Assembly (NCBI GenBank): GCA_019309565.1
Contig: JAFDFZ010000005.1
Location: 1 to 64,000, forward strand
DNA length: 64,000 bases
Direction of reading: 5' to 3'
Source: Deltaproteobacteria bacterium
GTDB taxonomy: Bacteria; Desulfobacterota; Desulfobacteria; Desulfobacterales; SURF-15
The first letter of the stretch is position 1, and each line of letters starts with the position of its first letter. The notes beneath the pieces were generated by a model. The model saw only the letters and a program-made list of their open reading frames with translations, was not told where the DNA came from and ran no database searches. The position numbers and the translations under genes were made by a program. Shown here piece by piece: positions 27,374-34,946 of the stretch.

Positions 27374-29326
27374 ATGCAAGAATTCAAGACTATTGAGGTC
27401 ACCACAGATCTTTTGATTATCGGCCCTGGGATGTCAGGAAGTGGTGCCTGCGTCGAGGGTGCTCATTGGGCCAAGGAAAATAACGTGAAAATCACGGTTG
27501 TGGACAAGGCCGCCATGGAGCGAAGCGGCGCTGTGGCCATGGGCCTTTCCGCTATCAATCAATATACGGGTGATAATACCCCTATCGATTATCTAAGCTA
27601 TGTCCGGCAGGATCTCATGGGCCTTTGCCGGGACGACCTGGTCATGGATATTGCCAGGCATGTCAATGGAACAGTTCACATGTTTGAGGGATTCGGGCTT
27701 CCCATCTGGAAAGATGCAGAAGGAAACTATGTCCATGAAGGCCGATGGCAGCTTATGATCAATGGCGAATCTTACAAGGCTATCGTTGCTGAAGCCGCCA
27801 AAAATGCTGTTGGAATCGATAACATAATCGAGCGTGTTTTCATTGTGCAGCTATTGCTGGATAAGAACGATAAGAACAGAGTGGCAGGAGCCATAGGCTT
27901 CAGTGTAAGAGAACCCGAAATTTATGTGTTCAAGTTCAAGGCCTGTATCGTGTGTACAGGAGGCGCGGTTCACGTCTTCAGACCGCGATCAACCGGAGAG
28001 GGTCTCGGCAGGGCATGGTATCCCCCCTGGAACGCCGGGAGCACTTCTTATCTGACGACAACAGCGGGAGCAGAAATGACATCCCAGGAAGTCATATTTG
28101 TCCCGGCAAGATTTAAGGATGGCTATGGCCCTGTTGGGGCATGGTTTTTGTTGTTTAAAGCTGCGGCCACCTCGGCCACGGGTTTTAACTACATGGCCGA
28201 AGGACTGTCTGAAGGTGGAGAGCTTCACAACTGGCCGCCTTATGGAAAGGTCAAACCGATTCCCACCTGTCTGAGAAATCACCTGATGATGATCGAGATG
28301 TTCAGGAAAGGTGAGGGCCCCATCCTGATGCATACAGATAAGGCGATCCAGGCTATTGCTGAAAAGGCACCGGATGAAAGAGCCAAAAAGAGGGAATTGA
28401 AGAAGCTTGAGGCCGAGGCATGGGAAGACTTTCTGGACATGACCATAAGCCAGGCGATTATATGGGCAGCCAAGGATGTGTTCCCCGAGAAGGGACCTTC
28501 TGAAATTATGCCGTCTGAACCTTATTTTATCGGCTCCCATTCCGGAGCATCCGGAGCATGGGTCAGCGGACCTGAAGATCTTCAAAGCGAAGAATCCAAG
28601 AGCGATTATTTCTGGGGTTACAACCGAATGACTACGGTAAAGGGCCTGTTTACGGCCGGTGACGGGGTTGGTGCTTCCAGCCACAAGTTCTCCTCTGGTT
28701 CCTTTACCGAGGGACGAATTGCGGCCAAGGCGGCTGTCAAGTTCTGCGTTGAGAACCCAGAGATGCCTGAAATCGACATGGCAGAGGTGGAAAAGCTGAA
28801 GGAAAAAATTATCGCTCCTTTAAAACACTATGAAGAGCATAAAAAATACACCACCCTGGGAACTGTCACAAAGAAATATGATCTGCCCATTGAAGAGGTC
28901 AACCCGAACTATATCACACCCAAAATGGCCATGTTCCGACTTAACAAAATCATGGATGAATACGTTGCAGGCTGGGGCTCCCAGTATAACTGCAGTGCCA
29001 CAACGCTTAACATTGCCCTTGATCTGCTGCAACTTCTCAAGGAGGATTTCTCCAAACTGGCTGCTCGGAACCTCCATGAGCTGATGCGGTGCTGGGAAAA
29101 TATACATCGTACCCAGATTGCCGAGGCCCATACACGGCATAAGCTGTTCCGCGAGGAAACCAGATGGCCAGGGTATTATTACCGCTCGGACTTCCCGAAA
29201 ATGGATGAGGAAAAATGGGGCGATGTGTTCGTAAACTCTGTTTACGATGCTGAAAAAGACGAGTTTAAAGTATTCACAAAGCCCAAGCACAAGATCGTTG
29301 ATATCAAAGAGGTTGTGGGCATGTAG
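27374..29326 (+). CDS. aprA: adenylylsulfate reductase subunit alpha
   Basis: A 650-residue FAD-containing catalytic subunit of dissimilatory APS reductase. The FAD-binding N-terminus is visible (LLIIGPGMSGSGACVEGAHW, about 13-32), followed by VDKAAMERSGAVAMGLSAIN (about 47-66), the fumarate-reductase-type flavoprotein segment with GDGVGASSHKFSSGSFTEGR (about 430-449) and the C-terminal helical domain. AprBA performs the key cytoplasmic reductive step of sulfate respiration. Two strong hairpins follow the gene. Length and motifs are those of sulfate reducers. Confidence 0.98.
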   Translation: MQEFKTIEVTTDLLIIGPGMSGSGACVEGAHWAKENNVKITVVDKAAMERSGAVAMGLSAINQYTGDNTPIDYLSYVRQDLMGLCRDDLVMDIARHVNGTVHMFEGFGLPIWKDAEGNYVHEGRWQLMINGESYKAIVAEAAKNAVGIDNIIERVFIVQLLLDKNDKNRVAGAIGFSVREPEIYVFKFKACIVCTGGAVHVFRPRSTGEGLGRAWYPPWNAGSTSYLTTTAGAEMTSQEVIFVPARFKDGYGPVGAWFLLFKAAATSATGFNYMAEGLSEGGELHNWPPYGKVKPIPTCLRNHLMMIEMFRKGEGPILMHTDKAIQAIAEKAPDERAKKRELKKLEAEAWEDFLDMTISQAIIWAAKDVFPEKGPSEIMPSEPYFIGSHSGASGAWVSGPEDLQSEESKSDYFWGYNRMTTVKGLFTAGDGVGASSHKFSSGSFTEGRIAAKAAVKFCVENPEMPEIDMAEVEKLKEKIIAPLKHYEEHKKYTTLGTVTKKYDLPIEEVNPNYITPKMAMFRLNKIMDEYVAGWGSQYNCSATTLNIALDLLQLLKEDFSKLAARNLHELMRCWENIHRTQIAEAHTRHKLFREETRWPGYYYRSDFPKMDEEKWGDVFVNSVYDAEKDEFKVFTKPKHKIVDIKEVVGM

Positions 29327-29342
29327 TAAACGCTCCTTTCCG

Positions 29343-29373
29343 GCTTCTGGCACCGCGTTGCGGTGCCAGAAGC
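29343..29373 (+). terminator. 14-bp hairpin at the 3' end of aprBA
   Basis: GCTTCTGGCACCGC pairs perfectly with GCGGTGCCAGAAGC across a GTT loop, 17 nt after the aprA stop. The downstream ATTTATGT is only weakly T-rich, so this may protect the mRNA 3' end as much as terminate. Confidence 0.75.
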
Positions 29374-29420
29374 ATTTATGTGATCATAGACAAACAACAA
29401 CCAAGAAAGGCTTTCTCATA

Positions 29421-29465
29421 CAGCCGCATAAATGTTAGAGCATTATGCGGCTGTTGTGTTTTCTT
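29421..29465 (+). terminator. second terminator after aprBA
   Basis: CAGCCGCATA pairs with TATGCGGCTG, with the loop closing further through AATG/CATT, followed by TTGTGTTTTCTT. Together with the hairpin at 29343 it forms a tandem terminator for the highly expressed aprBA mRNA. Confidence 0.7.
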
Positions 29466-29550
29466 AAAGTCAGCATTATATTGAGATGAAACTAAACCTC
29501 GCTGAGGGGTGACAAGTCTATTACATTACCATACCGAAAGGCTTAAAATA

Positions 29551-29808
29551 GTGACCCCAAAGGACAGGAACCACGATTACAATGAAAGATGGTTTCAGGA
29601 GGGCTACAGAAAGGGGGCTCTGTTTGCTCAGCATGAGGCGGATTTTGAAGAACTGGCTGCAATTTACAGAGCCAAGGGAATTCCCACCAACTGGGATATT
29701 TTCCGGGCTGAAATTTTAAATACGTACCTTGGGGAAAAGAACTTTGATTTTTCGTCATATGAGGCGGGTTTTGTCAAAGCGTGCATTCAATTTTTTGAAA
29801 AAATTTAA
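29551..29808 (+). CDS. unknown small protein after aprBA
   Basis: About 85 residues if started at GTG 29551, which has GAAAGG nine nt upstream; a GTG at 29509 would add 14 residues but has no suitable ribosome site. The protein is rich in aromatic and acidic residues (YNERWFQEGYRKGALFAQHE, then FEELAAIYRAKGIPTNWDIF) with an amphipathic helical look and no cysteines. I do not recognise the family. It lies 20 nt upstream of the SEC-C protein, so the two are probably one transcript. Confidence 0.65.
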   Translation: MTPKDRNHDYNERWFQEGYRKGALFAQHEADFEELAAIYRAKGIPTNWDIFRAEILNTYLGEKNFDFSSYEAGFVKACIQFFEKI

Positions 29809-29828
29809 TTATATAGGGAGAATTTAGA

Positions 29829-31133
29829 GTGAACAAGCAGAAGAAATTGATGTTCGATGCCATATCAGAGGAACAGATCAAGCCCGTATTAGAACTGCTT
29901 CAAGGGGGAGATCCGGACCTGATCGCTAAAAATGCGGGGATTTCCAAAGAAAGACTGTTTAAGCTGCGTGATGAACTGCTTGCCAGAGCGGAACGACAGA
30001 AAGCTGCAGAACAACCAGTTGCCCCTTTAAGGAAAGTTGGAAGAAACCAACCCTGTCCTTGCGGCTCGGGGAAAAAATACAAGCATTGCTGCATCGAGAA
30101 ACATGAAGCAGCAAAACAATCGAGCGACTCCTCGGAAGTAAAACAAATCAAGGCCAGGGAAAAAGAGCAAAAACAGCTGATTGACGGCATTGATAAAGCT
30201 TTCGGTCTGCTTGCTTCCGGCCTGTATCACGAGGCGATCCGATCGGCCTCAAAACTGCTCAAACGATATCCTAATGAAGACCGGCTTCATGATATCGTTG
30301 CCAGCAGTTATATGTATGCCAAAGAATCCGAGAAGGCCATCGAGATCTGCAGGTGCCGGTGGGAGACGGCCAAGTCGGAAAAGGCGTACTTCGTTGAACA
30401 CGGGCGGTATCGAGATGCAGAAGTGGATAAGCCGGCCTTATCTTATTATTATCCGCCAATGACATGGTTGCAGAAATTATGGGTAGCTTTGAAGTATAGA
30501 GATTACCAGGCGCTGTACCCTGAGAGTGAAGATCCCGATATTGTTTCATTGATAAGCACACTTCAAACCGCGGATAATCCGATTAGCTTTCCTGAAAAAC
30601 ATTCAAGGGGTCTTGAAATAAGAAAAACCGCTTTAAAGGCGACCATAGACAGGCTGAAGGCTATCGGCCCGCAAGTTGTTCCTTACTTGTTGCCACTGGC
30701 CTGTAAATATTCCTGGACAGGGCTTTTTGTGCCCGAGATTCTTTTCAGTTACAAATCGGAACTGGCTATCCGCAGCCTTATCGACATATCGATGTTCGGT
30801 TTTGCATATGCCTCAGGCGCAAGCCTCCATTATTTAGAACAGCTTGGTGAAGAAGTCATACCTTACATCGAGGAAGCTTTTAACAAAGAGAGAACTTTCG
30901 ATCCCATTAAAACGGGAATTGTATCTGTGCTCGGCAATGTTCGGGTTCCTGCTGCCTATGAGCTTCTGCTGCGGCTTCTTGACCATAATAGCCCCCATAT
31001 CGTCAACTGGGCGGGAGACGCACTCGGCAAATTCAATAACCCCCGGGCTCTTCCCGCCATGGTCGCTGCCAATAAGAGAATAGGGGGAGAGCAGATGATC
31101 GATGCTGCTATCCAGAAGTTAAAAAACCTGTAA
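29829..31133 (+). CDS. SEC-C motif protein with HEAT-like repeats
   Basis: A 434-residue protein. The N-terminus (about 10-55) looks like a short helix-turn-helix or helical region. The zinc-binding SEC-C motif follows at about 70-87 (GRNQPCPCGSGKKYKHCC), as at the end of SecA. A linker with many charges and TPR-like helices (about 105-190) leads to HEAT/PBS-lyase-type repeats (about 255-434, for example VRVPAAYELLLRLLDHNSPH). This combination suggests a scaffold that binds zinc and a protein partner. The partner is unknown; the neighbourhood is aprBA/qmoABC. Confidence 0.75.
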   Translation: MNKQKKLMFDAISEEQIKPVLELLQGGDPDLIAKNAGISKERLFKLRDELLARAERQKAAEQPVAPLRKVGRNQPCPCGSGKKYKHCCIEKHEAAKQSSDSSEVKQIKAREKEQKQLIDGIDKAFGLLASGLYHEAIRSASKLLKRYPNEDRLHDIVASSYMYAKESEKAIEICRCRWETAKSEKAYFVEHGRYRDAEVDKPALSYYYPPMTWLQKLWVALKYRDYQALYPESEDPDIVSLISTLQTADNPISFPEKHSRGLEIRKTALKATIDRLKAIGPQVVPYLLPLACKYSWTGLFVPEILFSYKSELAIRSLIDISMFGFAYASGASLHYLEQLGEEVIPYIEEAFNKERTFDPIKTGIVSVLGNVRVPAAYELLLRLLDHNSPHIVNWAGDALGKFNNPRALPAMVAANKRIGGEQMIDAAIQKLKNL

Positions 31134-31192
31134 GCAAAGAAATCTTTTCTCTTTCGTCAGCCGGCTGACCGGCCGAGTATGATTCCCGGCTT

Positions 31193-31453
31193 TCAAACAC
31201 TATGGCCGATTTTCGCCCTGAATGCTGAAAATTTGGGGGATTTTCGGATGTGACTCTTAACCAATTTCAGGGTGGCTTCACTGTCACAGATAATTTGATT
31301 ACAATGACATCTTCTGTTGCATTTTTCACAGAAGTAATCCTCCTCAAGAGCATTGCCACAAGCACAGTAAGGCCTCATGACAAGCGAGCCATTTTCGATC
31401 GCAGCCTTATAGTAGTCGCTGGGAGTGGCGTTTTTTTCGATGATGGTGGTCAT
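31193..31453 (-). CDS. small cysteine-rich zinc-ribbon-like protein
   Basis: An 86-residue protein with eight cysteines packed between residues 29 and 55: YCACGNALEEDYFCEKCNRR, then CHCNQIICDSE. The CxC and CxxC spacing suggests one or two zinc or Fe-S sites. ATG at 31453 follows AAAGGA with 8 nt spacing. It is divergent from another small zinc ribbon at 31573, sharing a 120-bp control region. No known family is recognised. Confidence 0.65.
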   Translation of the reverse strand: MTTIIEKNATPSDYYKAAIENGSLVMRPYCACGNALEEDYFCEKCNRRCHCNQIICDSEATLKLVKSHIRKSPKFSAFRAKIGHSV

Positions 31454-31572
31454 GTGTTTGATCCTTTCTTTTTTATATGGTTTAATAAATCACCTGCCGG
31501 CTTCAGCCGGTAGCTTTTGTAAAACTCTTCAATGAAGAAATCAACCTTCTTTCTATGAAAGGAGAAAAGACA

Positions 31573-31839
31573 ATGACAGATGCCAAAACACCGCAGTGTC
31601 CCCACTGCCATCAGGAGATGAAAAAATGGCGTGTTCCCATAGGCTCTACGTGGGCACATGATTTTTTCTATGTTTGCTTCAATGACGGCTGTCCGTATTT
31701 TGTAAAAGGCTGGGAGCATATGTGGAAAAATCAGGCAATCAGAGCCTCTTACCGATGCAAGATGGACCCTGAGACAAACAAGTGTTCTCCGCTTCCGGTC
31801 TGGTCCTATGACGCCCTGAAGAACGATATTATCCCGTAA
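31573..31839 (+). CDS. small zinc-ribbon protein (unknown function)
   Basis: An 88-residue protein with CPHCHQEM near the N-terminus and VCFNDGCPYFVKGWEHMWKN (about 42-61), giving a two-CxxC ribbon of the kind that binds one zinc. A third pair of cysteines lies in the tail (YRCKMDPETNKCSPLP). ATG 31573 has GGAG about 8 nt upstream; a start 18 nt earlier is less likely. It is convergent with the YkgJ pair, whose last stop is 15 nt away. Function unknown. Confidence 0.7.
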   Translation: MTDAKTPQCPHCHQEMKKWRVPIGSTWAHDFFYVCFNDGCPYFVKGWEHMWKNQAIRASYRCKMDPETNKCSPLPVWSYDALKNDIIP

Positions 31840-31854
31840 CGCATGAGTGACTAT

Positions 31855-32610
31855 TTAGCGGTTGCACAGCGTCACGGTTCTATCGCCGAATAATGCAAAT
31901 CGAAGCCAGCGAAATGCAAACTTCAGCAGTTCTATATCATCGCCTTTAAGTCGTATCTGGAGCTCATGGGAAATGTAAAATCTATCAAGGAATGTTGTTT
32001 CAAATACGAAACGCCTGAAATCGTCCACACTGTAGCATGCCATATAAAACATCTTAAGTTTCTGATCACTCAGTGTGTTAATTGTTCTTATATGACAGCC
32101 CGCTATGATATCCTGAAAAAGGTCATTCATGTAATTATACTCGCAAAGCCCCTGGTCCATAATCCACTGCCGAAGTGTCCATTTTTTACCTTCATTCCAT
32201 CCCATACAGTGGGATTCGGCTACAAGAAAATAAGATTCACCCGCCCGAAGCCCTTCATGGACCTTTAATGCTGCTCGTCCCAGTGGATAAATACGACAGG
32301 CGCCAGGCCGATCCTCATATACACTGCATCCATTGGCGGTCACGAAAGGACACCGATGCGATTCGTCGGTGTTCATCTTAAGTTTGATTACCGGCATGCC
32401 ATATGATTGCTCAACAGAAGCGGCCGTATATTTTTCCAAAAAGGTATCCGACGATAGACCAAGCCTTGCCTTGAGACGTACAACATCATACGGCGTTAAA
32501 ACAAGTTCAAGGTCAGCACAGCATTTAGTGAAGCAAGGAAGCGATTTATGACAGGCGAACCTGAAGGTCCCTTCTTGGGGGAGGGGACTTATCTTTGTTT
32601 CGTGGTTCAT
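31855..32610 (-). CDS. YkgJ family cysteine-cluster protein (second of tandem pair)
   Basis: A 251-residue protein with the YkgJ cluster: FACHKSLPCFTKCCADLELV (about 18-37), then the downstream ligands CPFVTANGCSVYEDRPGACR (about 86-105, with RIYPLG) and CMGWNEG (about 136). About eight conserved cysteines suggest zinc or Fe-S binding. It is a clear paralogue of the upstream protein, which it overlaps by 4 nt (ATGA), so the pair is translationally coupled. The long C-terminal helical region (FYMACYSVDDFRRFVFETTF) is shared by both. Function unproven. Confidence 0.85.
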   Translation of the reverse strand: MNHETKISPLPQEGTFRFACHKSLPCFTKCCADLELVLTPYDVVRLKARLGLSSDTFLEKYTAASVEQSYGMPVIKLKMNTDESHRCPFVTANGCSVYEDRPGACRIYPLGRAALKVHEGLRAGESYFLVAESHCMGWNEGKKWTLRQWIMDQGLCEYNYMNDLFQDIIAGCHIRTINTLSDQKLKMFYMACYSVDDFRRFVFETTFLDRFYISHELQIRLKGDDIELLKFAFRWLRFALFGDRTVTLCNR

Positions 32611-33410
32611 TTGAACCGGAGTTGTTCTTTTTTGGCTTTTATCACCTCTGGCTTTAGTTTAAGCACATGTTGGCCCAACAGCCCGTATTCGAGCCATTTC
32701 ATGGCAAACCTATATAATTCAAGGTCATCATACTTCATTTTTTCTACTGTTTCTGGATCTGTTTCGAAAAGCTGCAGAAATTTGCTTTCAAAAACGAACC
32801 TCCTGAATCTATCCAGGTCATAGCATGCCATGTAGTACATCTCCTGGATTTTTTTGTTGACAATTTTCTGGCTGGAAAAAAGTTCGCTCATAGTAATTTT
32901 CTTTATAAGCTGCTCCATTTCCTCATAGACAGGAATCCCCTGCTCTTTTTTCCACTCTGTCACGGTTACGACCTTGTCTTCGGAAAGACCACGGCAGAAC
33001 GGAATATTCATGATAGAATAATATTTTTTGCCTGCCCTTTCGGTGATCTTGGTGGTTTCAGGCTGCAACGGATAGATACGACAGGACCAGGGGCGATCCT
33101 GATAAATAGTGCACCCGTCCGGTGTTACAAAAGGACAGCTTTTTTGTTTGTCGTCGTTCATCTTCAAAACAACGATTGGTAACCCCAAATCGCCGATAAG
33201 CGTTACGGTATATTTGTGTAAAAACTCTCCAGATGAAACACCAAGTGCTGTTTTTATACGAATGATATCATAGGGGGTTAGAAAAATGGTGGTATCATGG
33301 CAACACCGAGTGAAGCAGTCCAGGGTGTTGTGGCAAAAAAAACGGAAATTATCTTCAGGCTTCAGCACGTTAAGCCCGCTTTTACTGATTGTACCGGTAT
33401 GTGTGTCCAT
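32607..33410 (-). CDS. YkgJ family cysteine-cluster protein (first of tandem pair)
   Basis: A 267-residue paralogue of the following gene. The cluster reads FFCHNTLDCFTRCCHDTTIF (about 23-42), then CPFVTPDGCTIYQDRPWSCR (about 91-110), RIYPLQ and PFCRGLSED, with the shared tail FYMACYDLDRFRRFVFE-type motif (YYMACYDLDRFRRFVFESKF). It is divergent from qmoABC, so a common control region of 246 bp serves both. Placement beside qmoABC suggests an accessory to the sulfate-reduction enzymes, for example Fe-S or metal supply, but this is inference. Confidence 0.85.
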   Translation of the reverse strand: MDTHTGTISKSGLNVLKPEDNFRFFCHNTLDCFTRCCHDTTIFLTPYDIIRIKTALGVSSGEFLHKYTVTLIGDLGLPIVVLKMNDDKQKSCPFVTPDGCTIYQDRPWSCRIYPLQPETTKITERAGKKYYSIMNIPFCRGLSEDKVVTVTEWKKEQGIPVYEEMEQLIKKITMSELFSSQKIVNKKIQEMYYMACYDLDRFRRFVFESKFLQLFETDPETVEKMKYDDLELYRFAMKWLEYGLLGQHVLKLKPEVIKAKKEQLRFK

Positions 33411-33470
33411 TGTTGTCTGTTCTCCCTTTAAAACATCAAGTTGAATTTAAGTTATACACTATTTTCATTC

Positions 33471-33497
33471 TTGACAAGAAAAATTTAGGCTGATAGT
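33471..33497 (+). promoter_or_regulatory. candidate qmoABC promoter or regulatory box
   Basis: TTGACAAG, 12 nt, then TGATAG, the same box with the same spacing as before aprB at 26600-26626. The qmoA start is 160 nt downstream. The short spacer makes a normal sigma70 promoter uncertain. Confidence 0.45.
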
Positions 33498-33548
33498 TAA
33501 TTACCTTTTTAATTTTCACGAAATAATTTTTGAAAAAATGTCCTGTCG

Positions 33549-33565
33549 CAGGTGAGATTCACCTG
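33549..33565 (+). promoter_or_regulatory. palindrome CAGGTGA-GAT-TCACCTG in the qmoABC leader
   Basis: A perfect 7-bp inverted repeat with a 3-nt centre lies about 52 nt downstream of the promoter-like box and 92 nt before qmoA. TTTT follows directly, so it could be a short RNA hairpin (attenuator) or a dimeric regulator site. Confidence 0.5.
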
Positions 33566-33656
33566 TTTTCTAATGCGGACATCATCCGATACTTATGATA
33601 CATAATGATACTAAAACGATTTCCCGAATGAAACGAATAAAGCACGGAGGAATGTC

Positions 33657-34943
33657 ATGACGCAAGACAAAACAGCTCCAACCAGCGAGATCATTTTGGT
33701 TGTTGGTGGGGGAATCAGCGGTCTGACATCGGCTCTGGAAGCTGCCGAAGTCGGCTATGAAGTATTTTTGGTGGAAAAAGAAGCATCGCTCGGTGGTAGA
33801 GTCGCGCAACTGAACAAATATTTCCCCAAACTGTGCCCGCCGACCTGCGGGCTGGAAATCAATTTTCGAAGAGTAAAGGAAAACCCTCTGATCAAAGTCT
33901 TCACATTGACGGAGGTTGAAAAAGTCGAAGGTGGTCCTGGTAATTATCATGTGACCTTAAGAATCAATCCTCGATATGTAAATGACAATATAACAGGCTA
34001 TGACGATTTGGAGGAAAGCCTGCAAACTGAGATTCCCAACGAATTCAACTTAGGCATCAATACCACCAAAGGGCTTTACGTTCCCCATGAAATGGCATTC
34101 CCGTATAAGTATGTAATCTCTCCCAAAATAATCGGCACCCGCGATGCCGATCGCATCAAAGAGGATCTGCCCGAGGGGGCCGTTGACCTGGAAGCTCAAC
34201 CCAAGACCATGACTGTAAACGTAGGTGCCATTATCTGGGCTACCGGGTGGGTTCCTTACGACGCAACCCGGATCGACAATCTTGGTTTCGGCAAATTTGA
34301 CAACGTCATCACCAACATGATGATGGAACGATACGCATCACCCAGCGGCCCGACTTGTGGCAAAATTTTCAGACCCTCTGATAAGAAGGCACCCCAAAGC
34401 GTTGCATTTGTCCAGTGTGCCGGGTCACGGGATGAGAATCATCTTCCCTACTGTTCATACATTTGCTGTATGGCCTCTTTGAAACAGGCCACTTACATCA
34501 GGGAGCAGCACCCGGATACCAAAGTTTATATTTTCTATATCGATTTGAGAACCCCCGGCCAGCGGTACGAAAAATTCTATAAACAGATAAAAGAGGATGA
34601 AAATATCTTTTTCATAAAAGGCAAAGTGGCCGAGATAACCGAGCACCCGGATTCTAAAAATCTTACCGTTGTTGCGGAAAATGCGGTTACAGGAGAAAAG
34701 ATTCATCAAACCGTTGAAATGGTCGTTCTGGCTACAGGCATGCAACCCACTGCCAAAGACAATCCGCTTCCCGCAGATCTACAATATGATGAAAACGGTT
34801 TTATCGTCAACAACCTCGATAAAGGCGGCATGTTCGCTGCCGGATGCGCCAACAAACCCCTTGACGTGGTGTCATCTAACCAAAGTGCCACCGGCATGGC
34901 ATTAAGAGCCATTCAAACGCTGGTGAATCGGCAGGAGGGATAA
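33657..34943 (+). CDS. qmoA: quinone-interacting oxidoreductase subunit QmoA
   Basis: A 428-residue HdrA-like flavoprotein. It has the FAD-binding IILVVGGGISGLTSALEAAE (about 12-31), EKEASLGGRVAQLN and the HdrA-type cysteine region KLCPPTCGLEINFRRV (about 60-75), then a second pair in LPYCSYICCMASLKQ. It is a soluble subunit of the Qmo complex, which transfers electrons between menaquinol and APS reductase. qmoB starts 3 nt after the stop; the three genes form one operon. Confidence 0.96.
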   Translation: MTQDKTAPTSEIILVVGGGISGLTSALEAAEVGYEVFLVEKEASLGGRVAQLNKYFPKLCPPTCGLEINFRRVKENPLIKVFTLTEVEKVEGGPGNYHVTLRINPRYVNDNITGYDDLEESLQTEIPNEFNLGINTTKGLYVPHEMAFPYKYVISPKIIGTRDADRIKEDLPEGAVDLEAQPKTMTVNVGAIIWATGWVPYDATRIDNLGFGKFDNVITNMMMERYASPSGPTCGKIFRPSDKKAPQSVAFVQCAGSRDENHLPYCSYICCMASLKQATYIREQHPDTKVYIFYIDLRTPGQRYEKFYKQIKEDENIFFIKGKVAEITEHPDSKNLTVVAENAVTGEKIHQTVEMVVLATGMQPTAKDNPLPADLQYDENGFIVNNLDKGGMFAAGCANKPLDVVSSNQSATGMALRAIQTLVNRQEG

Positions 34944-34946
34944 TCC

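Noticed and set aside
27989-28684. 231-codon open frame antisense to aprA
   Set aside because: aprA is a certain gene here and the antisense translation has no recognisable motif or ribosome site.
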